This document shows, one piece after another, positions 35,837-46,081 of a DNA stretch of 64,000 bases. The stretch's first letter is position 1. Each line of letters starts with the position of its first letter. The DNA is from Sphingomonadaceae bacterium PASS1. Its GTDB lineage: Bacteria; Pseudomonadota; Alphaproteobacteria; Sphingomonadales; Sphingomonadaceae. The stretch covers positions 208,479 to 272,478 of the forward strand of contig NKIR01000002.1 in the NCBI GenBank assembly GCA_002255985.1, given 5' to 3'. Position numbers and translations under genes: made by a program. The notes under the pieces were generated by a model that ran no database searches, was not told where the DNA came from, and worked only from the letters and a program-made list of their open reading frames with translations.

Positions 35837-36645
35837 AGGATATTTGGGTGCGCCGTTTCATTCGAGAGCCGCTGGTTCACTTTTTGGCCGCAGGTTCAGT
35901 GCTGTTCGTACTGATGAGCCAGTTCGGATCCACCGACAGTCTGGACCGAAGCATTACGATCAACGAAGAGGAAGTCGCGCGGCTTGCATCCCAATGGGAG
36001 CAGACGTGGCAGCGCCCGCCGAACGCGCAGCAACTCGACAGCCTGATCCGCGATTACATCAAAGAAGAGGTTTACGTCCGCGAAGCTATGCGGCTTGGGC
36101 TTGACGTTGACGACCCGATTATCCGACGTCGTTTGCGCACCAAAATGGAGTTTCTAGCCACCGCTGAAATCCAGAATATGGAACCTACCGATGCCGAGCT
36201 TCAGCGTTATTACGACACCAAAAAATCCCTTTATGCTGCGAAACCCGCGTTCAGTTTTGACCAGAAGTTTTTGGGTGAAGATGAAAATGTGGCGCAAGAT
36301 TCTATGCGGGCGATGCTCCAGGGAAAAACACCGCCCTCGCAAGGATTGAGCGTTCCCCAAAGCATGGAAGACGCTGAGTGGGAAAGCGTATCGCGTCAGT
36401 TCGGCGATGATTTTGCCAATAGTCTGCGGAACGCCCCACAAGGAAAATGGTCTGGTCCGGTCCGCTCAGGCTTTGGCTGGCACGCCGTCCGCGTCCGCAA
36501 TGTCATTGCAGCAGGGACGCCAGCCTTGTCAGTGGTCCGGCAGCGCGTATCGAACGACTGGCGCGCCGAGACCCAATCCAAGCGTGAAGCCGCCGCATAT
36601 CAGGCGTTGCTTGACGGATACGACATTCGCATTGCCAAGCCATGA
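35833..36645 (+). CDS. PpiC-like (parvulin-type) peptidylprolyl isomerase, membrane-anchored
   Basis: N-terminal TM segment, SurA/PpiC-like N-domain (IKEEVYVREAMRLGLDVDDPIIRRRLRTKMEFL), C-terminal GPVRSGFGWHAVRV. Confidence 0.85.
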   Translation: MKDIWVRRFIREPLVHFLAAGSVLFVLMSQFGSTDSLDRSITINEEEVARLASQWEQTWQRPPNAQQLDSLIRDYIKEEVYVREAMRLGLDVDDPIIRRRLRTKMEFLATAEIQNMEPTDAELQRYYDTKKSLYAAKPAFSFDQKFLGEDENVAQDSMRAMLQGKTPPSQGLSVPQSMEDAEWESVSRQFGDDFANSLRNAPQGKWSGPVRSGFGWHAVRVRNVIAAGTPALSVVRQRVSNDWRAETQSKREAAAYQALLDGYDIRIAKP

Positions 36646-37640
36646 TATTCCGACTGCTTCTTTTGATCATGCTTGCGGCGGGTCTCACGCCCGCACGCGC
36701 CGATGATTTGCAACCTGGCTATCTGGAAATACGCGAGCGGGTTGGTAACGCGCCGAATGCGCACCAATATGATGTCACTTGGAAAGCACCGATCAAGCCC
36801 GGTCTCGCAACGGGGGTAACACCCACATTTCCGAACGATTGTGTTTCGACACCGCCCGAACGCAGCTTGGACAGCGCGGCACTTTTGGCGCGTTGGACCG
36901 TCAATTGCAAAACGCCGTTGGCAGGCCGTGCGGTCCGCCTAGACGGTATGGAGCACACGGCTGCTGATGCGCTGCTGCGTTATCAGTCTGCACGCGGCGT
37001 GACTCAGGCTGCACGGCTTACACCGTCAAATCCCCAAGCGGTTATAGCGCAACGGCCAGACAGGTGGCAGGTTGCCCGCACATATTTCATCACGGGCGTT
37101 GAACATATCCTGATGGGATATGACCATCTGTTGTTCGTGCTGTGCCTCGTGCTGCTGCTCAATGGTGCCTGGCGTGTCGCGGGAACCGTCACAGCGTTCA
37201 CAATCGCACATTCGTTGACATTGGTGGCAACGACGCTTGAGCTGATCAGCGTTCCAGGGCCGCCGGTTGAGGCCGCGATTGCGTTGTCCATCGTATTTTT
37301 AGCGGTTGAGGTCGTTAAACGCGATCCCCACGCGCTGCGCCTTTCGGAACGCATTCCATGGGTTGTCGCGTTTCTGTTTGGATTGCTGCATGGCTTTGGC
37401 TTTGCAGGCGCACTGGCGGAGATCGGACTGCCGCAAGGTGAAGTCCCCATGGCGCTGCTGACGTTCAACCTGGGCGTCGAAGCGGGCCAAATCCTTATCG
37501 TTTGCGGCGCGATGCTCGTCCTGTCCCTGCTCCGGCGGATCAATGCGCTTTATGCTGCACGGTTTCAGCGCCTAAGCGCTTATGCCATCGGCACCATCGC
37601 CGTCATGTGGCTTCTGCAACGCGTATTGGGCGTCAGCTAG
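36642..37640 (+). CDS. HupE/UreJ family membrane protein
   Basis: GVEHILMGYDHLLFVLCLVLLL...TAFTIAHSLTLV...FGLLHGFGFAGAL. Confidence 0.88.
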   Translation: MIFRLLLLIMLAAGLTPARADDLQPGYLEIRERVGNAPNAHQYDVTWKAPIKPGLATGVTPTFPNDCVSTPPERSLDSAALLARWTVNCKTPLAGRAVRLDGMEHTAADALLRYQSARGVTQAARLTPSNPQAVIAQRPDRWQVARTYFITGVEHILMGYDHLLFVLCLVLLLNGAWRVAGTVTAFTIAHSLTLVATTLELISVPGPPVEAAIALSIVFLAVEVVKRDPHALRLSERIPWVVAFLFGLLHGFGFAGALAEIGLPQGEVPMALLTFNLGVEAGQILIVCGAMLVLSLLRRINALYAARFQRLSAYAIGTIAVMWLLQRVLGVS

Positions 37641-37643
37641 CGC

Positions 37644-38633
37644 CTAAAGTCCCTGTGCGCGGGCAAAGCCGAGGAAAAGGTCAGGCCAAGCTTCCACGGG
37701 CTTCCCTATGGCCTTTCGCAAGCCAAAGCCGTGTCCACCATGGGCAAAGACATGGGTTTCGGTCAAAATGCCTTTGCCCCGCAATGCCGCACGCATCAGA
37801 TAGCTATTTTCAACAGGCACGGCATCGTCATCCTCCGCATGCAAAAGGAAGAACGGCGGTGCGTTATCCGGCACATTCATATGCGGGCTTAGCCGCTTTT
37901 CAGCCGCAGCCGTCGGTGCTGTCCCAAGAAGCTTTTCACGGCTACCGGCGTGCGCATTGGGTGCCTGCATGGCAATAACGGGATAGATCGGCGCCGCAAT
38001 AAAGGGACGCGCCGACAGCGCATCGGCATCATCGACGGGTTCATATGTCTTCACGTCAAAGCGTGTTGCAAGGTCGGCACATAGATGGCCGCCAGCGGAA
38101 AAGCCCATCGCGCCAACGCGTGCGGGGTCGATGCCATAGGTTGCGGCACGCGACCGGATGAGCCGCATCGCCCGCTGCGCGTCAGACAAGCCGACATCAG
38201 GTCCTGCCGCCCAGCCTTCGCCCGGCAGCCGGTAGAATAACACAAAGACTGTGTAGCCGCGGGCGGCAAGCCAGCGACCCATTTCATAGCCTTCTTTGTC
38301 CACGACGACCCAGCGATAGCCACCACCCGGTGTAATCAGGACGGCTGCCCCATTTGGCTGGCTTGGGCGGAATACGACCATGCGCGGACGGCTGATCCCG
38401 AACGCGGCGCGGTCGGTCAGTTGGGCATCGGTTGAGCGTTCGTTCACCGTTTCAACCAAGGACGCCGCTGGCGCACCGGGCGCGCCATCGGGCCACAAGT
38501 CAATGGTTTCGGTGGGCTGATACAGCCCGCGCGGCACAGGCACATTAGACCCCGGAGGTGGTGTTTGCCCGAACGCCGCTCCTGCCATGCCGGCGGCGGC
38601 GAGTGCCATGACTGTGCGTCTGTCGAAAGCCAT
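37644..38633 (-). CDS. Exported alpha/beta hydrolase (acetylxylan/pectin-acetyl-esterase-like)
   Basis: Tat-like DRRTVMALAAAG; ITPGGGYRWVVVDKEGYEMG; GFSAGGHLCADLA; HAEDDDAVPVENS; HGGHGFGL. Confidence 0.82.
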   Translation of the reverse strand: MAFDRRTVMALAAAGMAGAAFGQTPPPGSNVPVPRGLYQPTETIDLWPDGAPGAPAASLVETVNERSTDAQLTDRAAFGISRPRMVVFRPSQPNGAAVLITPGGGYRWVVVDKEGYEMGRWLAARGYTVFVLFYRLPGEGWAAGPDVGLSDAQRAMRLIRSRAATYGIDPARVGAMGFSAGGHLCADLATRFDVKTYEPVDDADALSARPFIAAPIYPVIAMQAPNAHAGSREKLLGTAPTAAAEKRLSPHMNVPDNAPPFFLLHAEDDDAVPVENSYLMRAALRGKGILTETHVFAHGGHGFGLRKAIGKPVEAWPDLFLGFARAQGL

Positions 38634-38716
38634 ATTACCTCAAATCTAAAGTGATTGATCTGCGCGAGATTGCCCAGTCACATTCAGCCTTGGACAGACT
38701 GTTATTCAAATAAAAA

Positions 38717-38746
38717 GGGCCAGTCACGCATTGCAATGACTGGCCC
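38717..38746 (-). terminator. Rho-independent terminator downstream of TonB receptor gene
   Basis: GGGCCAGTCA...TGACTGGCCC perfect 10-bp stem, minus strand followed by TTTTTATTTG. Confidence 0.85.
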
Positions 38747-38774
38747 AATTTTTACGTTTTAGACAATCCGCAGA

Positions 38775-41642
38775 TTACATTTTGAAGCGTGCACCAAACA
38801 GGATGGTCCGGCCAAAATGGTTGTTCTCATAATTGCGGTCCGCATCAAAGTCGGTGAACCGGTAGCGATAGGTATCCAGCAAGTTGTTGCCTTCTAAAGA
38901 TACTTCCATCCACTCGGTGAGCTTGTAACGGACAGAGGCGTCAAAGTTGGTGGTTGCGCCATAACCTTCCAAAATGTTGCCCGTGCCGCTTGCGCCTTCA
39001 TGATAGCGGCCACGATAGCTCAGCATCCCGCGGGCACTGAACTTGCCATCATCATAATAAAGCGTGCCGTTAAATGCCTTTTTGGTGACATTGCCCAGCG
39101 TATTGCTAACGACTGCATTCTGCAAAGCGCCACCTGGGGCAATTGCAGGGCCTTGGACATTGAAGCTCGCGTTCGAGTCAATGAACGTGGCGTTTGCAAG
39201 GATGCCGAAGTTGGAAAGCATGCCATCTGTGAACGCGCTGAACGGAATTTGCGCAGCGAGTTCGATACCCTTCAGTTTCGCACCGGAACCATTGACGGTG
39301 GTAGCCAGCGTCCAACGTGGTTCAGCCTGTTGCGACGGGTTCAAAGCCGCTGGTGATGCGGGGCTGAGCACCGATGCGGGCAAACCGGTTTGCGCAAATG
39401 TCGCGCCGGTAATCGACGCCGATTGCGTGAAGGTGCCGACATCCTTTTGGAATAAGGCGAGTGACAACACGGCCTGAGGCGCGAAATACCATTCGAGCGA
39501 CAAGTCATAATTGCGAGCGCGATAAGGATTCAGGAACGGGTTACCGCTGGTGACGCGGTAGTTAAATCCGTCTGCCGAACCACCTGGGGTCAACGAACCC
39601 AGCGTTGGGCGTGTCATTACGTCTGCAACCGCAAAGCGCACGATGGTGCTTTCCGTTGGGTACAAAGCAAGGTTTGCCGATGGCAACCAATCGTCATAGC
39701 TACGGGTGACGGTCGCGGTGACGCCGCTGACGAGGCCATATGAAGACTGGTCGGTCTTTGCATAACGAATGCCTGCATTCAGTGCATATTCAATTCCAAG
39801 GACATCGCCCTTGGCATCCGCTTGCAGATAGGCACCCTTGGTCGTTTCTTGAACGCCGCGGATATTGCCGGCATCATTTGCTGGCGTACGGCTGTACAAA
39901 CCAGTGAACGCAGTTGCTGCATTGAGATTAGGCACGATCCAGCCATTTGTGTTTCCAGCTGGCTGACCTGCGTTACCCAGGCTGAACGCTTGCGACAAAG
40001 CGGGCGTAACCGCAAAACCATAAACCGCTGTTGGCCCAAACAGGCTGCTTGCCGAGCAAGTGATTGTGCCCGCTGTGCTGGTTACCAAGCTTGTGCCGCC
40101 GTTACCGCAAACAGCGGTATCACGGGTGTAGGCTTCGGCATCGAAGTTGAACCGACGCCATACGGCACCCGCCTTCAACGTGATATTCTCACTGACATCC
40201 CACTCGGTCCGCAACTGTGCGGTTTTGAAGCGGTTGGTCACGTTCGAAGGCCGGTCACGGATTTCTGCAAGCTGGAAGTTTGCAGGATCCATGACGCTGG
40301 TTCCAAAGGTCAGCTTTGGACGCGCCATGTCCGTGTAGTCATAGCTATAGCCCAGCGCATCACGGTCATCAAAAATAACCGTCGTTTCAACCGGGATATC
40401 GGCGTTCGATTTTGACACGCCACCCAATGCGGTGAAGCGCAGATTGTCGGTAACGTCCTGATCCCATGTGCCGCCAACCTGATAAAATTTGGTTTGCGAT
40501 TCACGCAGGTAATGCTCGGTACGCACCCATGCATCATTCAGCGTTGCCGAAATCATGTTGTTGTTGGCGTCATAAACAGGGTTCACGACATTGATGGAAC
40601 GCTCGTTGGAACGCAGCAATACTTCGCCCCATTGCTCTTCACGTGACGCATCATATTTTGAAAATAGGGCGTCGATCGAAAGCTTGGTTGCGTCGGTTGG
40701 CGAATATTGCACCGAACCGGTCAGGCCCAAACGCTCACGTTCGTGGGCAACTTCACCGTAACGCGGAATACGCGGATGAAATGCTGTCGATGCACGGTCA
40801 CAAGCTGTGCTTGGGACATAGGTTCCGCCGCTGTTCGCGGTGGTGAAGCAATTGGTTGCGTCGACACCGTCGAAACGCGCCTGCGCCCAACGGACCGAGT
40901 TATTGCCAAGTTCCAATGTGCTGGTTTTCGAATAAGCTGCCGAAATCGACGCACCGAGCGTACCGGCATCATTGCGCCAGCTCAGCAAACCGGCGAGGCG
41001 CGGTCCAAGGTCTTTCGCCAGATCATTGTACGAACCCACAACCGACAGCGCGCCGTTAAGACCAGCACGGCCAGCCAAAGGATTGCCGGTATTCAGGTCG
41101 ACAACTGCGCCCAGCGAACCTTCGTCAAGCGATGCTTCGGCTGTTTTACGAACCACAAGGCTGCTGAAGAGCTCAGATGCAAATACGTTGAAATCGAAAG
41201 CACGGTCGCGGTTTGCAGAAGCGCCATCTGTCGAGGTCGCGATGGTCTCCATGCCGTTAACACGTACGCGCGTGAACTGCGACGAAAGACCACGAACCGT
41301 GATCGAGCGGCCTTCGCCGCCATCACGGCTGATCGAAATGCCGGGAATACGCTGAAGCGATTCCGCAAGGTTTTGGTCAGGAAATTTTGCGATGTCTTCC
41401 GCTACAATCGCGTCGACTGCAGCGACGGAATCGCGCTTCAAGTTCAACGCAGCTTCCAACGAAGCACGGAAACCGGTGACAACAATTGCATCACCTTCGT
41501 CTGCAGGTGCAGTTTCAGCGGCAGCATTTTCGGCTGCGGCGTCTTGCGCATGGGCTGTGCCTACTGCCAAAACGCTCAGTGACACCGCCGACAAGAATTT
41601 CGTCGCATTTTTGCTAAATTCGCGCGATCCAGATTTAATCAT
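38775..41642 (-). CDS. TonB-dependent receptor
   Basis: IVVTGFRASLEAALNLKRDS; plug DQNLAESLQRIPGISISRDGGEGRSITVRGL; C-terminal FGRTILFGARFKM; start chosen at MIKSGSREFSKN. Confidence 0.95.
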   Translation of the reverse strand: MIKSGSREFSKNATKFLSAVSLSVLAVGTAHAQDAAAENAAAETAPADEGDAIVVTGFRASLEAALNLKRDSVAAVDAIVAEDIAKFPDQNLAESLQRIPGISISRDGGEGRSITVRGLSSQFTRVRVNGMETIATSTDGASANRDRAFDFNVFASELFSSLVVRKTAEASLDEGSLGAVVDLNTGNPLAGRAGLNGALSVVGSYNDLAKDLGPRLAGLLSWRNDAGTLGASISAAYSKTSTLELGNNSVRWAQARFDGVDATNCFTTANSGGTYVPSTACDRASTAFHPRIPRYGEVAHERERLGLTGSVQYSPTDATKLSIDALFSKYDASREEQWGEVLLRSNERSINVVNPVYDANNNMISATLNDAWVRTEHYLRESQTKFYQVGGTWDQDVTDNLRFTALGGVSKSNADIPVETTVIFDDRDALGYSYDYTDMARPKLTFGTSVMDPANFQLAEIRDRPSNVTNRFKTAQLRTEWDVSENITLKAGAVWRRFNFDAEAYTRDTAVCGNGGTSLVTSTAGTITCSASSLFGPTAVYGFAVTPALSQAFSLGNAGQPAGNTNGWIVPNLNAATAFTGLYSRTPANDAGNIRGVQETTKGAYLQADAKGDVLGIEYALNAGIRYAKTDQSSYGLVSGVTATVTRSYDDWLPSANLALYPTESTIVRFAVADVMTRPTLGSLTPGGSADGFNYRVTSGNPFLNPYRARNYDLSLEWYFAPQAVLSLALFQKDVGTFTQSASITGATFAQTGLPASVLSPASPAALNPSQQAEPRWTLATTVNGSGAKLKGIELAAQIPFSAFTDGMLSNFGILANATFIDSNASFNVQGPAIAPGGALQNAVVSNTLGNVTKKAFNGTLYYDDGKFSARGMLSYRGRYHEGASGTGNILEGYGATTNFDASVRYKLTEWMEVSLEGNNLLDTYRYRFTDFDADRNYENNHFGRTILFGARFKM

Positions 41643-41662
41643 TCCCACTTCCCTTCCCAATT

Positions 41663-41684
41663 ACCGGTATTGATACCGGTGTCT
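41663..41684. promoter_or_regulatory. Candidate LacI-family operator upstream of TonB receptor gene
   Basis: ACCGGTattgatACCGGTGTC; shares core ACCGGTGTC with three other promoters in the locus. Confidence 0.55.
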
Positions 41685-41815
41685 TTTTGATTCGAGACGC
41701 GATGAAATCCAGCGCATCCCCTTCGTTCCGGCTGCGTATTTTAACGCTATCTTGCCGCTTTTAGTAACTTCAGGCACCTGTCGGGCGATGGGCACTTTGA
41801 CCCAAACGCACTTAA

Positions 41816-41830
41816 GGTAACCGGTGTCAT
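41816..41830. promoter_or_regulatory. Candidate LacI-family operator upstream of pectate lyase gene
   Basis: GGTAACCGGTGTCAT, identical 15-mer to 47530-47544. Confidence 0.65.
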
Positions 41831-41885
41831 TTATACGTTGCTGCGAACTTGGCTTCATGTCAAGATAGCTTCCAAGGAGATGCAT

Positions 41886-43232
41886 ATGCTTATTCGGTTG
41901 TTGTTGCTTTTGGGCCTCACTTGGGCCGCGGTTCCTGCGCAGGCTGAAACGCTTGCGTTTCCTAGTGCGGTCGGTTGGGCCAAGGAAACCGTGGGCGGAC
42001 GCGGCGGGCAGATAATTCGCGTCACCAGCCTCGCGGCAGACGGGCCGGGAACGCTGAAAGCGGCCATCGAAACAAAAGGTCCGCGGATTATTGTGTTCGA
42101 GGTTGGCGGTGTCATCGACCTCAAGCGCACGTCACTTGAAATCAAAGAGCCCTTCCTGACCATTGCTGGACAGACGGCCCCCTCACCTGGTATTACTATT
42201 ATCAAGGGCGGCATCGATGTGCGCGGCCATGACGTCATCATCCGGCATATCCGGGTTAAGACGGGCGCAGACGGACAGGCAAAGCGCAGCGGCTGGGAAG
42301 CGGACTCTCTGTCCACCGTGGCTGCGCATAATGTGATCATTGACCACTGCACCTTAAGCTGGGGCATTGACGAAAACATGTCGGCAAGCGGGCCACGCTT
42401 TACCGGAAAAACCGTCGAAGAATGGCGCAACGGAACCAGCCGCAACATCACCTTTTCCTCCAACCTGGCGGCCGAAGGCCTTGCCGATACCAGCCACCCA
42501 AAGGGCGAGCATAGCAAAGGCTCACTCATTCATGACAATGCAACCGGCATCCTATTTTACCGCAATATCTGGGCGCATAATGTCGAACGCAGCCCGTTGA
42601 TCAAGGGCGGCGCACAGGCGGCGATGATCAACAATTTGATCTACGATCCCGGCAAGCGCGCGATGCATTATAATCTGATGGCGCTCGAATGGGCTGGCCA
42701 GCCTTATGTGACAGGCGAAATGACAGCCGTCGGCAACGTGATGCGCGCCGGTCCGTCAACCGACAAGGACTTGCCGTTTCTCATGCTCGGCGGCGACGGT
42801 GATCTGCGCTATCATGGGCGTGACAACATTGCCGTCGATAAATTCGGCAACCCATTGCCGATGTTCGGCCGCTATGGCGAAACCCGCGCCAGACTGATTG
42901 AAGTAAAGAAACCCGTTATCTGGCCATCGAACATTGCAGTCCTTCCGGCGCGGGATGTTGAAACCCATGTGCTGGCCAATGCGGGCGCCCGTCCGTGGGA
43001 TCGGGACGCAGATGATATCCGCGTGCTGTTTTTCATCGCCGAGGGACGCGGTGAAATCATCGACGATGAAACAGAGGTTAGCGCCTATCCATCGCCAAAG
43101 CCGACGGCAGCGCCATTTGTAGAGGCCGATTGGAACCTTGACACGATGGAACCCAAATCCGGTCTCTATCCCGGGCAAAAGGCACCGGCGCAGGAAACCA
43201 TGTCGGCACGCGATCGCGCCATGCGGCAGTGA
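41886..43232 (+). CDS. Exported pectate lyase-like polysaccharide lyase
   Basis: Signal peptide; GWAKETVGGRGGQIIRVTSLAADGPGTLKAAI; FEVGGVIDLKR; TIAGQTAPSPGITIIKGGIDVRGHDVIIRHIRVK; RBS AAGGAG before ATG 41886. Confidence 0.9.
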   Translation: MLIRLLLLLGLTWAAVPAQAETLAFPSAVGWAKETVGGRGGQIIRVTSLAADGPGTLKAAIETKGPRIIVFEVGGVIDLKRTSLEIKEPFLTIAGQTAPSPGITIIKGGIDVRGHDVIIRHIRVKTGADGQAKRSGWEADSLSTVAAHNVIIDHCTLSWGIDENMSASGPRFTGKTVEEWRNGTSRNITFSSNLAAEGLADTSHPKGEHSKGSLIHDNATGILFYRNIWAHNVERSPLIKGGAQAAMINNLIYDPGKRAMHYNLMALEWAGQPYVTGEMTAVGNVMRAGPSTDKDLPFLMLGGDGDLRYHGRDNIAVDKFGNPLPMFGRYGETRARLIEVKKPVIWPSNIAVLPARDVETHVLANAGARPWDRDADDIRVLFFIAEGRGEIIDDETEVSAYPSPKPTAAPFVEADWNLDTMEPKSGLYPGQKAPAQETMSARDRAMRQ

Positions 43233-43242
43233 TCAACGGCAT

Positions 43243-43629
43243 ATGATTTTCTCCCTGCTCATGCTCATGGCAGCCCCGCCGATGGTCGTGGTAAACGAGC
43301 GCGATGTTGTTCGGCAGGAAGCGCCGCCCCATGGTGCAATCGGCATGAGCACCGCCTATCGCATCAGCGACGTTGTGGCGCAGCCGCGGACGATGGAATT
43401 TCGCAAACGGGTGTTGCACAAGGGCGCGGCCATCGGGCTGCACCCCATTGCGCATGACGAGGTCTATTATGTCCTGTCGGGCGAAGGCGAAGTCACCTCC
43501 GATGGCGTTTCGCAGCGGCTACGGCCCGGCATGGCGGCGTACTTATACGACGGCGCTGTGGTGGGCATAAGGCAAATCGGCAACAAACCCCTCAGCCTCA
43601 TCATCAGCTACCCCGTCACACCCAAATAG
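43243..43629 (+). CDS. Exported cupin-domain protein
   Basis: Short hydrophobic N-terminus MIFSLLMLMAAPP; HPIAHDEVYYVLSGEGEVTSDGVSQRLRPGMAAYL cupin motif. Confidence 0.82.
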   Translation: MIFSLLMLMAAPPMVVVNERDVVRQEAPPHGAIGMSTAYRISDVVAQPRTMEFRKRVLHKGAAIGLHPIAHDEVYYVLSGEGEVTSDGVSQRLRPGMAAYLYDGAVVGIRQIGNKPLSLIISYPVTPK

Positions 43630-43635
43630 GGGCGT

Positions 43636-45078
43636 TCAAGTGCCGGGCTGAATATAGGGAATGCGCGCAAATAGTTCGCGCTCCCATTTACGCGGATCAT
43701 TCTCCACGCGGCTGTTCGTGTCAAAGATCATCGTTTCGCGCTTCGCCAAACTATAGGTTTGCCACCCCGGATTGCCCGTGCGTGCAAAGCGCACAAACGC
43801 ATTCATGATCCGCACACTCATGACCTGCTGTTCCATTGAGGGTTCGGGAACGGTGCCGAACGAAAGCCCGATATCGTCGGTGTGCTTGGCCTGTTCAAAA
43901 TCGAGCTGATACACAAAGGCAGGTGCGCCTGCTTTGGCGCGTTCTTCTGCCTCGATTAGCTGCCCACGCCAACTGCGCGCGGTGGTCACGATGCGGTGGA
44001 ACAAATCCAGTGCCGCCGCATTCGGATATTGCGATCGGAATTGCCGAACCACCCATTCGGGCTGCGCATCAATCCGTATTTCCGTGGCAATGCGGCGCGC
44101 CAGATTGTCGAAATCAAGCCCGGCCAATTGCTTGGCATTCGGCGCGTAAAATGCCCGCGATTCCAGCACTGTATTTCCCAACATCATGGGAATATCCAAT
44201 GATTGCGGCGCTGCGTCTGGCCAGAATGGATGCCGGTGCAAATGACGCATATCCAGCACGGGCCCCATATATACGCCGCCGCCCAATATCGGATCTTGCG
44301 CCGACAAGCCAGCAACCAACTGTTCTGCCGACACTGTTGCCGGGTCTTGCCCGTTCAGTGCCGCCTGAAGCGCGGCCGCACGCTTCTCCGCATTTAACGG
44401 GCCTGTCGCGGTTACCTGCTGGCCGCTCATGGTAATGGCCTTATGGAACAGGCCTTTGGCTGCGGGCATTGCCATCAAAGTCGCAATTTTCGCGCCGCCG
44501 CCCGATTGGCCAAAAACCGTCACATTTTCGGGGTCACCGCCAAAGTCGGTAATATGTGCCTGAATCCATTGCAGCGCGAGGATGAGGTCCAATTGGCCCG
44601 CATTGCCGCTGTCGGGAAAACGTTCGGGCAAATATAAATAGCCAAAGGCGTTGAGCCGGTGATTGACGGTCACGACAACAACATCGCCATGTGAAGCGAG
44701 CGCCGCGCCGTCATTTACAGGGTCCGTGACGCTTCCCGTTGAATAGGCTCCGCCATGGAAATAGACCATGACCGGTCGGGGCTGCTTTGACTTTGCCTTG
44801 GGGGCCCACAGATTGAGGAACAGGCAATCCTCGCTTGCCGGAAGGTAACGGTTGCCGGGCTGCGGACAGGCTGGCCCGAATGACGCAAAAGCTCCAGCCG
44901 AGGGCGCAACAAATGGCACCGCACGCGGGGCAGCGAAGCGTTCGGCGACGCCGTATCTTATGCCTTTTAAAATGCGGAGATGTGATTGCGCTTTGGACGC
45001 ATATGTCGGCACCGCAGCGATGGCCATGGCCCCGCCCAAGACAGCCCGGCGGCTGAAATGGTTAGCGTCGAACGTCAA
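43636..45078 (-). CDS. Type B carboxylesterase with Tat-like signal (start uncertain: TTG 45078 or ORF start 45132)
   Basis: SRRAVLGGAMAIAAVP; EDCLFLNLWAPK; VMVYFHGGAYSTGS; VTVFGQSGGGAKIATLMA. Confidence 0.88.
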   Translation of the reverse strand: MTFDANHFSRRAVLGGAMAIAAVPTYASKAQSHLRILKGIRYGVAERFAAPRAVPFVAPSAGAFASFGPACPQPGNRYLPASEDCLFLNLWAPKAKSKQPRPVMVYFHGGAYSTGSVTDPVNDGAALASHGDVVVVTVNHRLNAFGYLYLPERFPDSGNAGQLDLILALQWIQAHITDFGGDPENVTVFGQSGGGAKIATLMAMPAAKGLFHKAITMSGQQVTATGPLNAEKRAAALQAALNGQDPATVSAEQLVAGLSAQDPILGGGVYMGPVLDMRHLHRHPFWPDAAPQSLDIPMMLGNTVLESRAFYAPNAKQLAGLDFDNLARRIATEIRIDAQPEWVVRQFRSQYPNAAALDLFHRIVTTARSWRGQLIEAEERAKAGAPAFVYQLDFEQAKHTDDIGLSFGTVPEPSMEQQVMSVRIMNAFVRFARTGNPGWQTYSLAKRETMIFDTNSRVENDPRKWERELFARIPYIQPGT

Positions 45079-46072
45079 GATTTCCGCCGACGAACGCGTC
45101 AATGTCGGCCTGCCCGAACAAACTCGCATCACCGGGCAATGAATGTTTGAGGCATGTCAGCGCAAGGCCCGTCTTCGCCAAAGCGTCGGCATCGCCGCCC
45201 GCGAAATGCGCATGCAACACACCCGCGGCAAAGGCATCGCCTGCGCCAATGCGGTCGATGATTCCGGTGACATCAACCTCATCGGTTTGCGCAAAGCTGT
45301 CGCGCAAATCGACACGCGCGGACAATTGGTGATGATCAGCACTGACGAGATGCCGCGCGGTTGACGCAATCAGTTTTAACGATGGGAATGCATCAAAAGC
45401 AGCCTGTGCCGCTTCGCGCCTGCGGTCGGCACCGTCGCCGGAGAAATCCTTACCCAAGACCAAAGATATATCACGGTGATTGCCGAACAATATATCCGCC
45501 ATGCCGATCAATTCGCTCAGGATCGCGCGCGGGTTGCTGTCCCAACGTTCCCACAGCATCGTGCGATAATTGCCATCGAATGAAATCGGCACACCCAGGC
45601 GCACCGCCGCTTTGGCCGCCGCTAATGCGGCCGCGGCAGATTGCGGCCCGAGTGCCGGCGTAATGCCCGACAAATGCAGCATCTGCGCATGTGCGAGCAA
45701 TGCATCCCAATCAAAATCCGCTGCGGTCGCTTGCGCGAAGCTTGAACCCAATCGGTCATAGACGATTTCGGACGCACGAAGCCCCGCGCCCTGCGCCAGA
45801 AAATACAGACCCATGCGCCCGTCGCGTATCTGGACGCTTTTGCAGTCGACACCATGCGCACGGATCGATGACACCACGCCGCACCCCAACGCGTTGTCGG
45901 GAACAGCGCTGACTATCGTCGTCGCATGCCCCAAATGCGAAAGGCCAACGGCAACATTTGCCTCAGCACCACCCACTTGGATGTCAAAGGATGGCGACTG
46001 CATCAGCAACTCCCGCCCCGGGGCCGTTAGCCGAATAAGCAATTCACCAAAGAAAACGACTGGCTTTGACAT
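45062..46072 (-). CDS. kdgK: PfkB-family sugar kinase, probable 2-keto-3-deoxygluconate kinase
   Basis: VVFFGELLIRLTAPGRELLMQSPSFDIQVGGAEANVAVGLSHLG; DRIGAGDAFAAGVLHA; genomic context. Confidence 0.85.
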   Translation of the reverse strand: MSKPVVFFGELLIRLTAPGRELLMQSPSFDIQVGGAEANVAVGLSHLGHATTIVSAVPDNALGCGVVSSIRAHGVDCKSVQIRDGRMGLYFLAQGAGLRASEIVYDRLGSSFAQATAADFDWDALLAHAQMLHLSGITPALGPQSAAAALAAAKAAVRLGVPISFDGNYRTMLWERWDSNPRAILSELIGMADILFGNHRDISLVLGKDFSGDGADRRREAAQAAFDAFPSLKLIASTARHLVSADHHQLSARVDLRDSFAQTDEVDVTGIIDRIGAGDAFAAGVLHAHFAGGDADALAKTGLALTCLKHSLPGDASLFGQADIDAFVGGNLDVRR

Positions 46073-46081
46073 AGCCGGACG

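Noticed and set aside
40707-41582. 291-aa plus-strand ORF opposite the TonB receptor gene
   Set aside because: Antisense artefact; the TonB plug domain on the minus strand explains the sequence.
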